Below are positions 8,674 to 16,794 of a stretch of DNA of 64,000 nt, piece by piece. Numbering within the stretch: the first letter of the stretch is position 1; each line of letters begins with the position of its first letter. The position numbers were made by a program, and so were the translations under genes. Source of the stretch: Lysobacter sp. Root76 (GTDB lineage: Bacteria; Pseudomonadota; Gammaproteobacteria; Xanthomonadales; Xanthomonadaceae); contig NZ_LMIK01000001.1 of the NCBI RefSeq assembly GCF_001428685.1, positions 986,464 through 1,050,463 of the forward strand. The letters run 5' to 3'. The notes beneath the pieces were generated by a model. The model was not told the DNA's origin and did no database searches. It saw only the letters and a program-made list of their open reading frames with translations.

Positions 8674-8681
8674 GGTCGCGA

Positions 8682-9788
8682 TCAGCCCAGCACGCCGTCC
8701 TGGGGCTGGCCGTCGCGCACGAACGGGAACTTGACCACGCGCACCGGGACTTCCCTGCCGCGGATGTCGACCCGCACCTGGCCCGGCTCGCCGGCCGGCA
8801 CGCGCGCGAACGCGATCGACTTGTTCAGGGTCGGCGAGAACGTGCCCGACAGGATTTCGCCGTCGCCGTTGGCGGTCAGCACCTTCTGGCCGTGACGCAG
8901 CACGCCCTTCTCGTCCATCACCAGGCCGATCATCTGGCGCGGCGCACCGGCGGCCTTCTGCTGCTCCAGCGGAGCGCGGCCGATGAAGTCGCGGCCCTCG
9001 TCGAGCGCGACCGTCCAGGCCAGCGCGGCCTCGTAGGGCGACACCTGGTCGTCCATGTCCTGGCCGTAGAGATTCATGCCGGCTTCCAGGCGCAGGGTGT
9101 CGCGCGCGCCCAGGCCGGCCGGCTTCACGCCCGCGGCCAGCAGCGCATTCCACAGCGCGACCGCGCCGGTTTCCGGCACTACCACTTCGAAGCCGTCTTC
9201 GCCGGTGTAGCCGGTGCGGGCGACGAACAGCGCGGTGCCGTCGGCGGTCTGTGCGTCGCCGGCGACGAACTTGCCGAGCTTGCCGATGCGCGCGCGGTCT
9301 TCCTCGCGCAGCAGGCTCAGCACCTTGTCGCGCGCGTTCGGGCCCTGCACCGCGATCATCGCGTAGTCCGGACGCTCCGTGACCTGCACGTCGAACGCGC
9401 GCGCCTGCTCGCCGATCCAGGCCAGGTCCTTCTCGCGGGTGGCGGCGTTGACCACCAGGCGGAAGAAGTCCTCGGCCAGGAAGTAGACGATCAGGTCGTC
9501 GATCACGCCGCCCTGCGGGTTGAGCATGCAGGTGTAGAGCGCCTTGCCGGATTTCTGCAGCTTGTCGACCGAGTTGGCGACCAGGTGACGCAGGAACTCG
9601 CGGGTGCGCGCGCCGCGCAGATCGACCACGGTCATGTGGCTGACGTCGAACATGCCGGCATCGCGGCGGACCTGGTGATGTTCTTCGATCTGCGAGCCGT
9701 AGCTGATCGGCATGTCCCAGCCGCCGAAGTCGACCATCTTGGCGCCGAGCGCGCGGTGGGCGTCGTTAAGAATGGTCTTCTGGGTCAT
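8682..9788 (-). CDS. gcvT: Glycine cleavage system T protein (aminomethyltransferase)
   Basis: A 368-residue cytoplasmic enzyme that transfers the methylene group from the aminomethyl-lipoyl arm of GcvH to tetrahydrofolate and releases ammonia. The start [32 protein letters not shown] and the segment [14 protein letters not shown] are diagnostic; MNLYGQDMD follows in the folate-binding region. Length matches the family (about 360-370). It is the first gene of the cluster. The upstream 60 bases do not show the paired conserved core of a glycine riboswitch; a GATAAT-like box is present on the minus strand near 9820. Confidence 0.96.
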   Translation of the reverse strand: MTQKTILNDAHRALGAKMVDFGGWDMPISYGSQIEEHHQVRRDAGMFDVSHMTVVDLRGARTREFLRHLVANSVDKLQKSGKALYTCMLNPQGGVIDDLIVYFLAEDFFRLVVNAATREKDLAWIGEQARAFDVQVTERPDYAMIAVQGPNARDKVLSLLREEDRARIGKLGKFVAGDAQTADGTALFVARTGYTGEDGFEVVVPETGAVALWNALLAAGVKPAGLGARDTLRLEAGMNLYGQDMDDQVSPYEAALAWTVALDEGRDFIGRAPLEQQKAAGAPRQMIGLVMDEKGVLRHGQKVLTANGDGEILSGTFSPTLNKSIAFARVPAGEPGQVRVDIRGREVPVRVVKFPFVRDGQPQDGVLG

Positions 9789-10014
9789 GAGCGGCGGGCC
9801 TGGACGTTGGGGAGCCCAGGATTATCCCACGGAGACCGACCGCGATGCGCCCCGGCCCACGGTACGCCGGCGCATGGGCCGGACAGGTGCGGCAACGGTG
9901 GCACGACGGTGGAAGCGACGCGAGTCGCGATGCGCTATGCGGGTCGTCGCCGCCGTCCGGAGACCCGGCCGCGATCTACGTCGTCGCCGCAGGTAGCAGG
10001 CCGGACGACAAGCC

Positions 10015-10614
10015 TTACTCGGCGCCGAAGCCTTCGTTGTAGCAGCGCACGCTCGCCGGCGGCACTTCGACGAACTTGCCGCTGTCGCGGTCCAGGCGCA
10101 TCGCCCAGCGCCGGGCCTCGAACATCTCCTGCGCAGCCGCATCGGGTACCGCGGTATCGACGATCGCGACCAGGCCCGGGTCGTCGACGCCGTCGCGCTG
10201 GCAGGTCGCGACCGAAACGTACTCGCCGCGCTTGAGCTTGGGATAAGGCATAACGTCGGTGATCTTCCAACGCGGTTCGTTGCCTTCGCGGCCGGCGAAT
10301 TCGCCGGCGTAGAACTTGACCGAATGGTCCTCGGCGTCGTCGAGAGTGCCGATCGAACGCGCGCAGATCTGTTCCGGCGAGCTGCCCGAACCCACGCAAC
10401 TGCCGGTGTTGGACTTCAGGCCGTCCGGATACGGCGGCACCACGCGGCCGATCCAACTGGCCGCGGGTGCCGGTGCCGGTGCCGGTGCCGGTGCCGGTGC
10501 CTGCGCCGGTGCGGCCGCGGGCACGGCCCGCCCGGCGAGCGCCGGGCGCGAAGCGGCTGCGGCTGCGAGCGCAACCAGGGCGACACCGATCCACAGGCTT
10601 TCACGGCGCTTCAT
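10015..10614 (-). CDS. Secreted hypothetical protein with Pro-Ala linker
   Basis: I do not recognise a family. The start at 10614 (MKRRESLWIGVALVALAAAAASRPALA) has a strong ribosome site (AAGGAAGG) and gives 199 residues with a Sec signal peptide. A Pro-Ala repeat of about 15 residues follows, coded by six GGTGCC units. The mature part has cysteines near NTGSCVG, EQICARS and SVATCQRD and ends YNEGFGAE, so a small disulphide-bonded periplasmic or outer-membrane-associated domain is plausible. It lies about 30 bases downstream of nfeD on the same strand, and may share its transcript. Confidence 0.65.
   Translation of the reverse strand: MKRRESLWIGVALVALAAAAASRPALAGRAVPAAAPAQAPAPAPAPAPAPAASWIGRVVPPYPDGLKSNTGSCVGSGSSPEQICARSIGTLDDAEDHSVKFYAGEFAGREGNEPRWKITDVMPYPKLKRGEYVSVATCQRDGVDDPGLVAIVDTAVPDAAAQEMFEARRWAMRLDRDSGKFVEVPPASVRCYNEGFGAE
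10466..10501. repeat. Six copies of GGTGCC coding a Pro-Ala linker
   Basis: Exact hexanucleotide tandem repeat inside the 10015-10614 gene. Because the unit is six bases, copy number changes would lengthen or shorten the linker without shifting the frame. Confidence 0.9.
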
Positions 10615-10645
10615 CGCATCCCTTCCTTGCAATATCGCGAACCCT

Positions 10646-11089
10646 TTATTGCCCGAACGCCTCGACCCGCAGGCTCATGCCCTCGCAGGCGACCACGCGC
10701 ACCGAGGCGCCGGTCGGCAGCTCCGGGCCGATCACTTCCCAGTACGCGTCGGCGATCTGTACCCGGCCGCGGCCCTGGACGATGGCGCGGTCCAACACGA
10801 GCACGCGGCCGACCAGTTGTTCGCCGCGGCGGTTCAGCGCCGGCTGGTCGCTGCTGCGCTCGCGGCCGCGGAACCAGGTCCGGTAGACCTGGATCGACAG
10901 GAAGCTCAGCACCACGAACATCGTCACCTGCGCGAGCACCGGCAGGTCGGGGAACACCAGCACCACCACGAACACCGCGCCCGCGGCGAAGCCGAGCCAG
11001 AGCATGAACGCCCCCGGCGCCAAGGCCTCGGCCGCGAACAGCAGCAGGGCCACCGCGGCCCAGGTCACCATCTGCCAGTTCAGCTGCAT
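10646..11089 (-). CDS. NfeD family membrane protein
   Basis: A 147-residue protein with closely spaced hydrophobic segments (about residues 7-50 and 52-66) followed by a C-terminal OB-fold domain: GRVLVLDRAIVQGRGRVQIADAYW and VVACEGMSLRVE fit NfeD/YbbK proteins. These short NfeD proteins pair with SPFH proteins (QmcA/stomatin type) in membrane microdomains and may act with membrane proteases. It begins 3 bases after the end of the SPFH gene, which supports a two-protein unit. Confidence 0.88.
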   Translation of the reverse strand: MQLNWQMVTWAAVALLLFAAEALAPGAFMLWLGFAAGAVFVVVLVFPDLPVLAQVTMFVVLSFLSIQVYRTWFRGRERSSDQPALNRRGEQLVGRVLVLDRAIVQGRGRVQIADAYWEVIGPELPTGASVRVVACEGMSLRVEAFGQ

Positions 11090-11092
11090 CGC

Positions 11093-12046
11093 TCAGGCCC
11101 CCGGAAGACGCGGCGGCGGAGCGGCGGGACGACCGGGCTGACGGTCCAGCGCTTCCTTGGCCAGTTCGGCGATGCCGCCCAGCGAACCGATCACGCCGGC
11201 CGACTCCATCGGCATCATCACGAACTTCGCGTTCGGCGCTTCGGCCAGCGACTTGAAGGCCTCGATGTACTTCTGCGCGACAAAGTAATTGATCGCCTGC
11301 ACGTTGCCCTGGGCGATCGCGTTGGACACCATCTCGGTCGCCTTGGCTTCGGCCTGGGCCAGGCGTTCGCGCGCCTCGGCGTGACGGAACGCGGCTTCGC
11401 GTTCGCCCTCGGCTTCCAGGATCACCGACTGCTTCTCGCCTTCGGCCTTGAGGATCGCGGCCTGGCGGAAGCCCTCGGCCTCCAGGATGTTGGCGCGCTT
11501 CTCGCGCTCGGCCTTCATCTGCCGGGCCATCGAATCGACCAGGTCGCGCGGGGGCTGGATGTCCTTGAGCTCGATGCGGTTGACCTTCAGGCCCCAGGGA
11601 TGGGTGGCCTGATCGACCGCGACCAGCACCTTGGCGTTGATCTCGTCGCGACGCGACAGCGATTCGTCCAGGTCCATCGAACCGATCGAGGTACGGATGT
11701 TGGTCATCACCAGGTTGAGCGTGGCGATTTCCAGCTGCGCGACCTCATAGGCGGCCTTGGCCGCGTCCAGCACCTGGAAATAGACCACGCCGTCGACCTT
11801 GACCACGGCGTTGTCCTTGGTGATGACGTCCTGCGAGGGCACGTCCAACACCTGCTCCATCATGTTGATCTTGCGGCCGACGCCGTAGACCACCGGGATC
11901 AGGAAGTGCAGCCCCGGGGTCATGGTGTGGGTGTATTTGCCGAAGCGCTCCACCGTCCATTCGTAACCCTGCGGCACCATCCGCACGGTCTTGAACAGGA
12001 TAATCACGCCGGCTACCAGCAGCACGACGGCCAGAATCGGTCCCAT
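11093..12046 (-). CDS. qmcA: SPFH/Band 7 stomatin-like membrane protein (QmcA type)
   Basis: A 317-residue inner membrane protein: one N-terminal helix (residues 4-20), then the SPFH domain (VRMVPQGYEWTVERFGKYT, RRDEINAKVLVAVD, WGLKVNRIELKDI) and a long Ala/Glu/Arg-rich coiled coil (about 190-250), ending in a Pro-rich tail. Such proteins oligomerise and scaffold membrane microdomains. I chose the ATG at 12046, which has an AGGGAGGGG ribosome site; a 32-codon upstream extension lies in the promoter region. A TATACT box (complement of 12073-12078) fits as its -10. The nfeD partner follows immediately. Confidence 0.92.
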   Translation of the reverse strand: MGPILAVVLLVAGVIILFKTVRMVPQGYEWTVERFGKYTHTMTPGLHFLIPVVYGVGRKINMMEQVLDVPSQDVITKDNAVVKVDGVVYFQVLDAAKAAYEVAQLEIATLNLVMTNIRTSIGSMDLDESLSRRDEINAKVLVAVDQATHPWGLKVNRIELKDIQPPRDLVDSMARQMKAEREKRANILEAEGFRQAAILKAEGEKQSVILEAEGEREAAFRHAEARERLAQAEAKATEMVSNAIAQGNVQAINYFVAQKYIEAFKSLAEAPNAKFVMMPMESAGVIGSLGGIAELAKEALDRQPGRPAAPPPRLPGA

Positions 12047-12072
12047 GGTGTCCCCTCCCTTTAGATAGGCGG

Positions 12073-12078
12073 AGTATA
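12073..12078 (-). promoter_or_regulatory. Probable -10 box of qmcA-nfeD
   Basis: TATACT on the minus strand, 26 bases before the qmcA start. No good -35 hexamer is visible at 17 bases. Confidence 0.4.
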
Positions 12079-12131
12079 GGCCCAGCCGGCCGCTGCGACG
12101 GTTTGCCGCCCGGCCGCATCCAGACCAATAC

Positions 12132-12728
12132 ATGCCAGCCACCTCAAGCTTCGCGATCGATGTGCCAGACGCCCTGCTCGCCCGTGCGCGCGCCGGCGAG
12201 CGGGCCGCGTTCGAGCAGATCTATCGCTGGTTCGAGCGCCCGGTCTACACCCTGGCGCTGCGGATCCTGGGCGGCAGCGGCGGCGATCGCGAGGAGGCGG
12301 CCGAAGTGCTGCAGGACACCATGCTCAAGGTGCTGGGACGGATCGGCGACTTCCGCGGCCAGGGCGGCGGCGGCGACAGCCCGTTCTGGGGCTGGTTGCG
12401 CCAGATCGCGATCAACGAAGCCCTGATGCGCCTGCGCAGCCAACGCCGCCACGAGCACGCCCTGGTGCTGGAAGACGACCGCTACGCCGACGAACAGGCG
12501 CCACCGCCGCCGGCCGCCGCCGATGCCTCGGCGCTGGGGCGCGCGCTGGCGCAGTTGCCGGCCGCGACCCGCAGCGTGCTGTGGCTGTACCACGCCGAGG
12601 GCTACACCCACGACGAAATCGCCGCGCTGATGCAGCGGACGCCGAGTTTCTCCAAATCCCAACTCGCGCGCGGCGGTCGCCGCCTGCGCGAACTGCTGGA
12701 ACCGACCATGGAGGCCACCCATGCCTGA
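12132..12728 (+). CDS. RNA polymerase ECF-type sigma factor
   Basis: A 198-residue sigma-70 family protein. Region 2 spans about residues 15-90 (FEQIYRWFERPVYTLALRIL, EEAAEVLQDTMLKVL) and region 4 about 130-190 (LPAATRSVLWLYHAEGYTHDEIAALM, then FSKSQLARGGRRLRELL). The linker is Pro/Ala-rich. It directs transcription of an extracytoplasmic-stress-type regulon. The next gene overlaps it by 8 bases and codes for a one-helix membrane protein, a usual arrangement for a sigma/anti-sigma pair. A single gene upstream diverges. Confidence 0.92.
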   Translation: MPATSSFAIDVPDALLARARAGERAAFEQIYRWFERPVYTLALRILGGSGGDREEAAEVLQDTMLKVLGRIGDFRGQGGGGDSPFWGWLRQIAINEALMRLRSQRRHEHALVLEDDRYADEQAPPPPAAADASALGRALAQLPAATRSVLWLYHAEGYTHDEIAALMQRTPSFSKSQLARGGRRLRELLEPTMEATHA

Positions 12729-13626
12729 CGCCAGCTCCCGCCACGGCGTGCCCGCGCCGAGCGACTGGTCCACCGCCTTCGCCGCCCTGCCGGCGGAGAC
12801 GCCACCGGCCGACGGCTGGTCGCGCCTGTCCGCAGCGCTGGACGCGCGCGGCGGTGCGAGCGCGCCGAGCGCCGCCCGTTCGCCGCGGCGTCGACGCTGG
12901 CCGGTCTGGACCGCGGCCGCCGCGGCTTTGGCGGTAATGGCGCTGGTGCCGATCGCGTTGCAGCGCGGTACCGACACGCCTGAGCCGGGCCGCATCGCGA
13001 CTGCGAACGCACCGGCCACGAACGTGCCGGCCAAGACCGCGCCTGCCACGATCGTTCCGGCGTCCGACCGCAGCGCCGAGCCGGCTCCGACGCCGAGCAT
13101 CGCCGCCGACACTCGTCCGTCCGCCGCCACCTTGCCGGACCTCGTCGCGTCCGCACCCGCCATCGCGACCCGCGAGCTGCCGGGCAAGATCGCCGGCACA
13201 CAACGCAAGCCGCACCCGAAGGCGCGTCAGCCGCAACGCCGCGCCCCGGCGCCGGTCATCGAATCGGCGAGCGCCGAACCTGCGACCGCGCTGGCCGCCG
13301 CCGATGCCACCGATGTCGAAACCGCCGAAGCCGCCGCGATCGCGCAATGGCAGGCCGAGTCGGCGCAATTGGAAGCCCTGGTCGCGCTGGCCCGCGACGA
13401 GCGCGTCGGCAGCGCCGGCGCGACCCTGATGAGCGCCGACCTCGACAGCCGGATCGGCGTGATCGACGCCGCCCTGCGTCAGGACGGCCTGCCGGCCGCG
13501 CAACGCGCCTCTCTGTGGGAACAACGGGTGCAGACGCTGCGCGACCTGGCCGGCGTCGAGAGCACCCAACGCTGGCTCGCCGCCCACGGCGAGCGCTACG
13601 ACGGCGCGCTGGTGCGCGTCGACTGA
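12721..13626 (+). CDS. Probable membrane-anchored anti-sigma factor
   Basis: A 301-residue protein with no catalytic motif. Residues about 1-60 are cytoplasmic and rich in Ala, Pro and Arg. A single hydrophobic helix WTAAAAALAVMALVPIALQ follows at about 62-80. The periplasmic part has a Thr/Pro/Ala-rich linker to about 170 and a helical C-terminal domain from about 195. Overlap with the sigma gene (ATG inside its last codons) implies translational coupling and is the main evidence for the anti-sigma role. No zinc-binding HxxxCxxC motif is seen. Confidence 0.65.
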   Translation: MPDASSRHGVPAPSDWSTAFAALPAETPPADGWSRLSAALDARGGASAPSAARSPRRRRWPVWTAAAAALAVMALVPIALQRGTDTPEPGRIATANAPATNVPAKTAPATIVPASDRSAEPAPTPSIAADTRPSAATLPDLVASAPAIATRELPGKIAGTQRKPHPKARQPQRRAPAPVIESASAEPATALAAADATDVETAEAAAIAQWQAESAQLEALVALARDERVGSAGATLMSADLDSRIGVIDAALRQDGLPAAQRASLWEQRVQTLRDLAGVESTQRWLAAHGERYDGALVRVD

Positions 13627-13685
13627 TCCGCCATGCCGCTCCTTATCTCCTGCCCGTCCAGTCCACATCACCTCCAGAGGTCCGT

Positions 13686-14996
13686 ATGACATCCCGCCGC
13701 CTCCGCATCACCGCGCTCGCGCTCGCGACCGCCGCGACCGTCGCTTCGGTGGCGGTCGCCCAGGACGCGACCGTGCGCACGCGCACCGTCACGACCCGCA
13801 GCGACGCCAAGACCGATGCCAAGACCGACGCCGAAATGAAGGCGGCCTTGGATCAGCTGCGCCAAGCCCAGCGCCGGGTCAGCGAACTGGCACGCTCGCG
13901 CGCCGAAGGCGCGCGCGGCCAGGCTTACATCGCCCGCGACGAAGCCGGCCTCGCACGGCTGGGGGCGCTCGACGCGCAGCGCCAGATCGTGATCCGCCAG
14001 ACCGAACAGCGCCCCTTGCTGGGCGTGGTGCTGAATTCCGATCCGCAGGCCGGCGCGCGCATCGTCGCCGTCACCCCCGACAGCGCCGCGGCCAAGGCCG
14101 GCTTGCGCAGCGGCGACCGCATCGTCGCCGTCAACGGCGACGCGGTGCGCGGCGACGACAGCGAAACCCGCCTGGCCGCGACCCGTTCCGCGCTCGACTC
14201 GCTGGACGTGGATGTGCCGATCACGATCGGCTACGAACGCGAGGGCCGCAAGACCACGGTCAAGATCAAGCCGCAGCTGGGCGAGCACGTGCTGGTGTTC
14301 GACAGCGACGAGGGCGGCATCGTCACGCCTGGCGGCAACGTGGTCATGGGCCGATTCGCCTTCGATCCCGAAGACGCCAAGTCTTATGCCTTCGACATGC
14401 AGCAGCTGCCGGCCATCAAGCAGCGCGTGCGTGCGGACATCGCGCGGACCGGCCCGATCTTCGCCTGCAAGGGCGGCGACTGCCCGACGCCGGCGCTGGT
14501 CGAGGCGTTCCGCTGGAACGGCCTGAACCTGGCCGCGGTCGATCGCGGACTGGGGCGTTACTTCGGCACCGACCGCGGCGTGCTGGTGCTCAGCGCCGGC
14601 GCCGACCTGGCCGGCCTGGAACCCGGCGACGTGATCCGCAGCATCGACGGCAAGCCGGTGAGCACGCCGCGCGACACCATGGAAGCGCTGCGCGCGCGTC
14701 CGGAAGGCAGCGAAGTCGCGGTCGCCTATCTGCGCGATCGCAAGGAAGCCAGCGCGCGGGTCAAGGTGCCCAAGAGCGTGCGCCTGCTGCTGCCGACGCC
14801 GCCAGCACCGCCCGCTCCTCCGGCACCGCCCGCACCGCCGCACGCGATGGCGCCCTCTGCGCCGCCCGCACCGCCGTCCGCGCCACGCGCACCGAGGCCG
14901 CCGGCGGCACCGGACGCACCGCCGACACTGGCACCGCCTGCGCCCCCGGCTCCTCCCGCACCGCCTCCGCCGCCGCCCCCGCCGGTCCTGGTCTGA
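13686..14996 (+). CDS. Secreted PDZ-domain protein with Pro-Ala tail
   Basis: A 436-residue protein with a Sec signal (cleavage after SVAVAQ) and a helical segment at about 40-100. A first PDZ-like domain follows (LLGVVLNSDPQAGARIVAV, AAAKAGLRSGDRIVAVNGD), then a CKGGDCPTP segment with a cysteine pair, and a second PDZ domain (ADLAGLEPGDVIRSIDGKPV). The last 70 residues are almost only Pro and Ala. There is no HtrA-type protease domain, so it is a binding protein rather than a DegP homologue. It follows the anti-sigma gene by 59 bases and probably belongs to the same envelope-stress unit. Confidence 0.85.
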   Translation: MTSRRLRITALALATAATVASVAVAQDATVRTRTVTTRSDAKTDAKTDAEMKAALDQLRQAQRRVSELARSRAEGARGQAYIARDEAGLARLGALDAQRQIVIRQTEQRPLLGVVLNSDPQAGARIVAVTPDSAAAKAGLRSGDRIVAVNGDAVRGDDSETRLAATRSALDSLDVDVPITIGYEREGRKTTVKIKPQLGEHVLVFDSDEGGIVTPGGNVVMGRFAFDPEDAKSYAFDMQQLPAIKQRVRADIARTGPIFACKGGDCPTPALVEAFRWNGLNLAAVDRGLGRYFGTDRGVLVLSAGADLAGLEPGDVIRSIDGKPVSTPRDTMEALRARPEGSEVAVAYLRDRKEASARVKVPKSVRLLLPTPPAPPAPPAPPAPPHAMAPSAPPAPPSAPRAPRPPAAPDAPPTLAPPAPPAPPAPPPPPPPPVLV

Positions 14997-15184
14997 TCCG
15001 GTACGCGTAGCCGGCGCCGCATCGGGCGCCGGCAGCGGTTCATCGGCGGATTGGCGGCAGCGCGTTTGCGACGCACGGCCGCGATCTCACACCGCGGTTC
15101 AAGGCGGCGCGATACGAGTGACGATCCGCGCCAACCCCGCGCTTCACGACGACGCGGCCGAATGTCCGCGCCGCCTGCGCCGGC

Positions 15185-16135
15185 TCAGCGCTTTTCCTGC
15201 GGCGCCGCCTCCACCCACTTGGCGAACACCGCATCGATCTCGCTGTCGGCGACCGCCTTGCCCTGCTCCAGGCCGCCGGCCTGCTCGAACAGCGGAACGA
15301 TCATCGCCATGCCGTCGATCTTGGTCTTCAGGTGCACGCCCGGCGCCTTGCCCAGGAATCCGTCCCAACGCTGGCGCACTTTGGCCCAGTAGCCGCGGGT
15401 CGCATCCCAGTAGCTGTAGGCCGGCTTGAAATCGACGTCCTTGGTCTTCTGGTAATCGTTGAAGCCGAACTCGCGCGCCAGTTCGATCTGACTGCCGTCG
15501 GGCTTGCGCAGCACCTTGGTGTTGAACTGCTCGTGGGTCCAGCCGCCCGGGGTCAGGGTGTGGCGGTTGATCGCCGAGACCGCGTTGTAGTCGCTGCGCT
15601 TGGTGTACTCGCGGCGAGGCAGCGGACGCCAGCTCAGGTCGCTGGTCCAGGTGGCCGCGCCGTTGCGGTATTCCCAACGGCCGGTGCCGCAGTAGCGCGG
15701 CGCGTCGCTGACCTCGAACACGCACTGGGTCCAGGCGCCGCGGGTCAGCTCGGCCGGGATCGCGCGCACCTGCCAGGTCTGGTCGGCGCTGAACTCGAAG
15801 CGCGTCGGCGCCTCGTAGGTCCAATCCTGACGCCAGTGTTTGGTCACGTGGCCGCTCTTCTCATCTACCAGGATGTGCTGCAGGACGATCTTGGTCGGCG
15901 TGTCCTCGACCACGATCACGGTCTCGTTGCCGCCGCTGCGCATGGCCGGCGCACGCTCGTAGCCGGGTTGCAGCAGCACGGTTTCGTCGAACGCGAAATC
16001 GACGATGTACTCGCCCTGCATGGCCAGGATCGACGCGCGGTCGCGCGCGGCGTCGGCCGCGGCAGGCGCGGCGGCGAAGGCTGGCGTTGCCGCGCAGGAG
16101 AGCGTCAGGCAGGCGGCTAGCAGTCGGAGATTCAT
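15185..16135 (-). CDS. DUF6607 family secreted protein of the heme locus
   Basis: A 316-residue protein with a clear Sec signal (MNLRLLAACLTLSCAATPAFA). The mature sequence has YIVDFAFDETVLLQPGYE, then a GNETVIVVEDT segment and many Trp/Tyr residues (HWRQDWTYEAP, YSYWDATRGYWAKVRQRWD). I assign it from memory to the DUF6607 group of periplasmic proteins, which occur next to TonB-dependent heme receptors. It is the last gene of the hemP-receptor-unknown-DUF6607 set on the minus strand. Its role is not known; heme or iron acquisition is inferred from context. Confidence 0.75.
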   Translation of the reverse strand: MNLRLLAACLTLSCAATPAFAAAPAAADAARDRASILAMQGEYIVDFAFDETVLLQPGYERAPAMRSGGNETVIVVEDTPTKIVLQHILVDEKSGHVTKHWRQDWTYEAPTRFEFSADQTWQVRAIPAELTRGAWTQCVFEVSDAPRYCGTGRWEYRNGAATWTSDLSWRPLPRREYTKRSDYNAVSAINRHTLTPGGWTHEQFNTKVLRKPDGSQIELAREFGFNDYQKTKDVDFKPAYSYWDATRGYWAKVRQRWDGFLGKAPGVHLKTKIDGMAMIVPLFEQAGGLEQGKAVADSEIDAVFAKWVEAAPQEKR

Positions 16136-16208
16136 GGGTACGGTTCTCGGTTGATGAATGGATAACGGATTCGTTGCGGCGAATTGAATTCGGCGGATTC
16201 GGTGAAGC

Positions 16209-16790
16209 TCAATGCGAGGCGATCGGCTGCGAGCCGGATGCGGCGGCGCGACGCGCCATGCAGCAACAGGTGTCCGGCCCGGTGCGCAGGAGCGCGCCTT
16301 CGGCCGCGGCGATGCGGCGTGCATGCTCCAGGCCCAGCGCCGAAGGCGTGGCGCTGTCGGCGACCACGATGCGGCGGCCGGCTTCGTCGTGGGCCAGTTG
16401 CAAGCGCAGCACCTGCGCATTCCAACCGTTGCCCAGCCGGCGCCACAGACCACGGCAAACGCGGACGAAGCGACCGCCGGCCGGTTCGTAGCGATGGTGG
16501 GGCAAGGCGCCGACGGCGAGGTCCCAGGCCAGGAAGTCGCTGTCGGGCAGCAGGTACAGGCGCCAGCACGGGCGTTCCCGTGCGTCGCGGAACAGGATCG
16601 ACTCGCGCGCTGCCTCGACCTCTTCGCCGAGGCAGCGCTGCGCGTCGACGCTGTCCAGCCAGCCGGCCAGCGCATCGTGGTGGCGGCGCGGATACAGGCA
16701 CAGCACGGTCGCGACCGCGGCCAGTCGCTCGGGCGCGGGCAGCGCGCCCGCGTCCGTGTTCGCTCCCGGCCGTGATCGCGACGCGCGCAT
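16209..16790 (-). CDS. Heme-locus protein of unknown function (possible hemin transport accessory)
   Basis: A 193-residue cytoplasmic protein without signal peptide or membrane helix. It contains LCLYPRRHHDALAGWLD, WRLYLLPDSDFLAWD and a Cys-Cys-Cys stretch (DTCCCMARR) near the C-terminus. It starts 4 bases after the stop of the TonB receptor, so it is translationally linked. Proteins in this position are sometimes labelled hemin transport proteins, but I see no clear HemS or HutX signature. The His pair and Cys triplet could bind metal or heme; that is a guess. Confidence 0.6.
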   Translation of the reverse strand: MRASRSRPGANTDAGALPAPERLAAVATVLCLYPRRHHDALAGWLDSVDAQRCLGEEVEAARESILFRDARERPCWRLYLLPDSDFLAWDLAVGALPHHRYEPAGGRFVRVCRGLWRRLGNGWNAQVLRLQLAHDEAGRRIVVADSATPSALGLEHARRIAAAEGALLRTGPDTCCCMARRAAASGSQPIASH

Positions 16791-16794
16791 GCGC

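Noticed and set aside
9789-9850. Glycine riboswitch upstream of gcvT
   Set aside because: The conserved core bases and paired aptamer arrangement are not present; the leader is too short.
8892-10235. Long plus-strand frame of 447 codons across gcvT
   Set aside because: Antisense to a certain gene; composition is typical of the complementary frame of GC-rich coding DNA.
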